A DNA stretch of 64,000 bases from Paulinella micropora (lineage: Eukaryota; Cercozoa; Imbricatea; Euglyphida; Paulinellidae), in assembly GCA_019918135.1 (NCBI GenBank), contig WBZZ01001368.1:86001-150000 (forward strand), given 5' to 3'. The notes beneath the pieces are model-generated. The model was not told where the DNA came from, did not search any database, and saw only the letters and a list, made by a program, of their open reading frames with translations. Below, piece after piece: positions 61,686-64,000 of this stretch (position 1 is the stretch's first letter; each line of letters opens with the position of its first letter). The position numbers were made by a program, and so were the translations under genes.

Positions 61686-62015
61686 ATGCCGCCGCGAATG
61701 AAGAAGTTTCTCATGGCCGAAACAGGGGGGTGCGTGGCCAGAAAGCCTCTCGAGCTGTCGAACCTACCCAAGGGTATCAAAACACGCGCTGCCACGAAGA
61801 AGGAAAAGGAGGAAAAGAAGAAAAAGGAGAGCGCCGGCTCAGCAGCGATGGAGGCCCATATTCGTTCTGTCCATTTGAGGAAGGAGCTGGGGCCCGGCAA
61901 ATGGTTGGAATATAAAGGCCTAGTGAAGCCCGGCACGTTCGAGAAAATGTCTGGGGAGGAAATGTATGACTTCTGGCAAAAACATCCCCACTTGCTGGAT
62001 TTAGTTCGCACATAG
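61686..62015 (+). CDS. Small basic protein related to the H3-tail-like gene (right gene of pair B)
   Basis: 109 residues from ATG 61686 (later ATGs at 61698 and 61713 are possible). It has ETGGCVARKPLELSNLPKGI where the gene at 50366 has STGGKAPRKSLLPNQ and, a little later, NLPVGAI: the spacing TGG-x3-RK-x-L ... NLP-x-GI is shared, so I infer two paralogues. A Lys/Glu run follows, then a C-terminal domain with WLEYKGLVKPGTFEKMSGEE and YDFWQKHPHLLDLV. No known family is recognised. Position after a (TG)n leader equals that of the first gene. Confidence 0.55.
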   Translation: MPPRMKKFLMAETGGCVARKPLELSNLPKGIKTRAATKKEKEEKKKKESAGSAAMEAHIRSVHLRKELGPGKWLEYKGLVKPGTFEKMSGEEMYDFWQKHPHLLDLVRT

Positions 62016-62680
62016 AAAAAAAAGCACGACAAAAACACCTCCTTGCTTACTCTCCTTTTTACTTAGGGACCTTGCACATGTTGTCTTGATCGAACAATGG
62101 AGGTCCAAAATAACCTATAAAAGGAAATTTGAACGGTTTACAAAAAGAGATAGCCACCAGGCTGCTTCCAATGTAAAAGCGTGTTTCTGATCAGTAAAAA
62201 AAAGTTCTTTGGTCACAATTTCTATTCAGTAATAATAAAGACAGCCTGCACGTTAGAGATTGAAAATCCTGTTTTTTTTTAAGTGTTGGTGTGTCATCAG
62301 TTACATTCCATAATTTTCGGAAAACAGAGACCTTCGTCGCGGTTTTAATGAGCAAGAGACGATGGAAAAAGAAGATCCTAATTAAAAAGAATACAGATTT
62401 TTTTGCAGAGGCTGTTCACTCCTAGCCTTCAGGGTAGCAAAAGTAGAAACCAAGTGCCCCTGAATCCTCCGGGTGAGGGGGGGTATCATTATCTTCTTCC
62501 TCGTGGGCTTGCATTAGTTTTGTGGCAGGCCTGTTGCGGCCTACCTAGGCTCGCAAGAGCACTGTTTTTGGCTCATAATCTCGCAATAGCCTAACTAGTC
62601 TTTTTTGCCAAGTGCCATATGTATCGCCGTCAAAGATCGAATTTGAATCATCATTTTCGCTTAATTGGTTGACTAAGCCT
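62016..62680. other. AT-rich intergenic stretch, nothing supported
   Basis: Only short frames are present. Poly-T and poly-A runs (62270-62280) and no repeat or RNA signal were seen. It separates a rightward gene end from a leftward gene end. Confidence 0.5.
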
Positions 62681-63211
62681 TCATTCCAATCGAGTTCTGG
62701 TAAGGCCTTGGCGCTCTGGTCGGTCTGTCATTGTCAACACAAGGCTCTTGGTGTCTTTGGATCTCACAAAATTTGATAGTACACTGTAATCGATGATATC
62801 TGGGTGTTTATGAACATCGTTTCCGTATTCGTTTTTTATCGCGTCGTTAAGAAATTGAGACACGCTGTATCTTGGGGGTTCTGCCTCCTTTTGTCTTGCT
62901 GAACTCGTCCGACCAGCAGTGGGGACTTTGCTGTGTTTTCCTTCGCCATTAGCAAAAGGCGCTGCGGCCGCCTGCTCTGCCTTGTACACGCCCGTAAGAA
63001 AGACGCCAAGGCTGCTCTGTCCGTGCTTGCCCAGATAGAGACGCACCGTCTTGCCCGGATCCTCGTCACTCTGTCCATCTAAGGGAACGCTCGGCTTTTG
63101 TGCCTGTAGACATACCGAAGCCCTTAGCCAAGATTCGCGAAATGATGTCTTAAATTTCTTGGCATTCCGGCCCAGCCAACTATCTCCACGGTCTTCAAAC
63201 GGGCCGGCCAT
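62681..63211 (-). CDS. Unrecognised 176-residue protein (left gene of a third divergent pair)
   Basis: ATG 63211 (MAGPFEDRGDSWLGRNAKKF) is preferred over a start four codons upstream. The frame is intact and reads VRLYLGKHGQSSLGVFLTGV, a low-complexity middle, and SVSQFLNDAIKNEYGNDVHK ... DIIDYSVLSNFVRSKDTKSL. No domain is recognised. The gene faces the rightward ORF at 63750 across a spacer of G runs instead of a (CA)n/(TG)n module. Confidence 0.5.
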   Translation of the reverse strand: MAGPFEDRGDSWLGRNAKKFKTSFRESWLRASVCLQAQKPSVPLDGQSDEDPGKTVRLYLGKHGQSSLGVFLTGVYKAEQAAAAPFANGEGKHSKVPTAGRTSSARQKEAEPPRYSVSQFLNDAIKNEYGNDVHKHPDIIDYSVLSNFVRSKDTKSLVLTMTDRPERQGLTRTRLE

Positions 63212-63289
63212 TCTTCTTCGCACAACTCCCCTTTCTTGTCTTAGAAAACATGCATATTTACGCAGGAGTCTTCGGAGGAAAAAAAGAAA

Positions 63290-63620
63290 GGGGGTTGCGC
63301 CAACGGGGGAGAGTCGGGGGGGGGGGGGGGGGGGGGCGACAAACGCGGGATAAGGGGGGGGCCGAGGCTGCCGTCAAGAAAGAAAACAGAACGAAAAGAG
63401 AAGGGGGGAAATAAATTTGGAAATGGGCGGGGGGGGGGGGGGGACCCCGGCTTTGTTTTTGCGTGTGTGGCGAGGAAAGGGCGCGGGAGGATAGAGAGAG
63501 CTGTGGGGGGGGGGGGGGGGGGGGTGGAAGATGAGTCCAGTTGGCGCTCCCTACCTTACCAACCCCTGGGGACGAAATTTCGCTTTTCCCTCTCCCCCCC
63601 CCCCCCTCCGACCCCCCGCC
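63290..63620. repeat. Poly-G and poly-C runs in a divergent spacer
   Basis: G runs of 16-20 at 63317-63337, 63430-63442 and 63507-63523 and a C run of 14 at 63594-63607. Such runs are open to length errors and can form quadruplexes. No frame across them is trusted. Confidence 0.8.
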
Positions 63621-63749
63621 CTTTCTTTCGTAACTCAGTGTTGCAAATATCTTTGGCCCTTTGGAGAACCTTTTTTTTCAAAACTAAGTTTCACGACTTT
63701 AGTAGCAGGAGTCGTTTCTCTCTGGGGTCTTTTTGTGGCGCCGAAAGAA

Positions 63750-63950
63750 ATGTCCAAGCAAGAGAAGAAGCAAAAAGGTAGGAGCACCAAGCGAGAGAAG
63801 AAGCAAGAAGCTACGAGCCTAGACGAAAACGACGAGAACACAGAAAAAACAGTGATATTCACAATTGCAAAAAGAGAGTTGATAAAACAAGTGATTTGGC
63901 CAAATGTGGGATATCAATTTTTCCGAAATTGTCCTGCCGGTGATTTTTGA
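63750..63950 (+). CDS. Small Lys-rich ORF, possibly a first exon
   Basis: 66 codons from ATG 63750 (MSKQEKKQKGRSTKREKKQE) ending PAGDF at TGA. AAAAAG|GTAGGAGC at 63774-63787 could be a splice donor, in which case the gene continues past this point or past the window. Not recognised. Confidence 0.35.
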   Translation: MSKQEKKQKGRSTKREKKQEATSLDENDENTEKTVIFTIAKRELIKQVIWPNVGYQFFRNCPAGDF

Positions 63951-64000
63951 CTTTTTGATTCAGACATTCGAAATTGATTTTATTAAGCAAAAATAAGGTT

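Noticed and set aside
60572..61915. 447-codon Cys-Val repeat frame
   Set aside because: It reads through the (TG)n arm of module B; the real gene there starts at 61686 in another frame.

Overview
The window looks like nuclear DNA of a unicellular eukaryote (protist) that is heavily loaded with endogenous DNA-virus and transposon material. The evidence is GT-AG intron-like interruptions, long microsatellites and poly-G runs, tandem LRR genes of eukaryotic type, and sharp jumps in base composition. The species cannot be named from the sequence. Many long reading frames are cut by single in-frame stops or one-base shifts. Some shifts sit in homopolymers and may be assembly errors; others do not, and look like real decay.

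Layout. (1) 1-4515, minus strand: one long broken gene with a GRF-type zinc finger at its N-terminal end and an OTU-protease-like segment nearer the left edge; it runs off the window. (2) 4516-8278: minisatellites, a tandemly duplicated C/T-rich unit, a (GTAG/GCAG)n tract and a (CAA/CAG)n tract. (3) 8279-29765: a 21.5-kb AT-rich Polinton/Maverick-like (polinton-like virus) provirus with 169-bp terminal inverted repeats, inserted in a (CAA)n tract. It carries a retroviral-type integrase, a large S74-terminated fibre, packaging ATPase, adenain-like protease, penton-like and double-jelly-roll major capsid proteins, and a protein-primed family B DNA polymerase, plus about a dozen small genes. Integrase and polymerase serve insertion and copying, the ATPase and protease serve packaging and maturation, and the capsid proteins plus fibre would build the particle. 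A nonsense codon in the polymerase, one in a small FGKYRGK gene and several frameshifts suggest it is no longer autonomous.

(4) 30500-40620: a GC-rich island with a RecD/UvrD-type SF1 helicase, an ERCC4 (XPF/MUS81-type) nuclease, two membrane proteins, an unknown protein and a coiled-coil protein. It could be part of another large DNA virus or mobile element, but no structural gene is visible here. (5) 40921-45627: three tandem F-box-like/LRR paralogues, the third cut off by a (GAA)n tract. (6) 45628-48894: gene-poor repeats including a 289-bp foldback element.

(7) 48895-63950: mostly divergent gene pairs. Two pairs share an unusual intergenic module, (CA)n - core of CCATTGGGCAAACCCAATGG-like inverted repeats - (TG)n. 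The rightward gene of the first pair encodes an N-terminus containing TARKSTGGKAPRK, identical to residues 6-18 of histone H3; the rightward gene of the second pair has a degenerate version. Between the pairs lie a tyrosine recombinase with an internal stop and the remains of a second, unrelated polinton-like virus (capsid gene fragments at 56433-58740) whose AT-rich sequence is fused in frame to a GC-rich gene.
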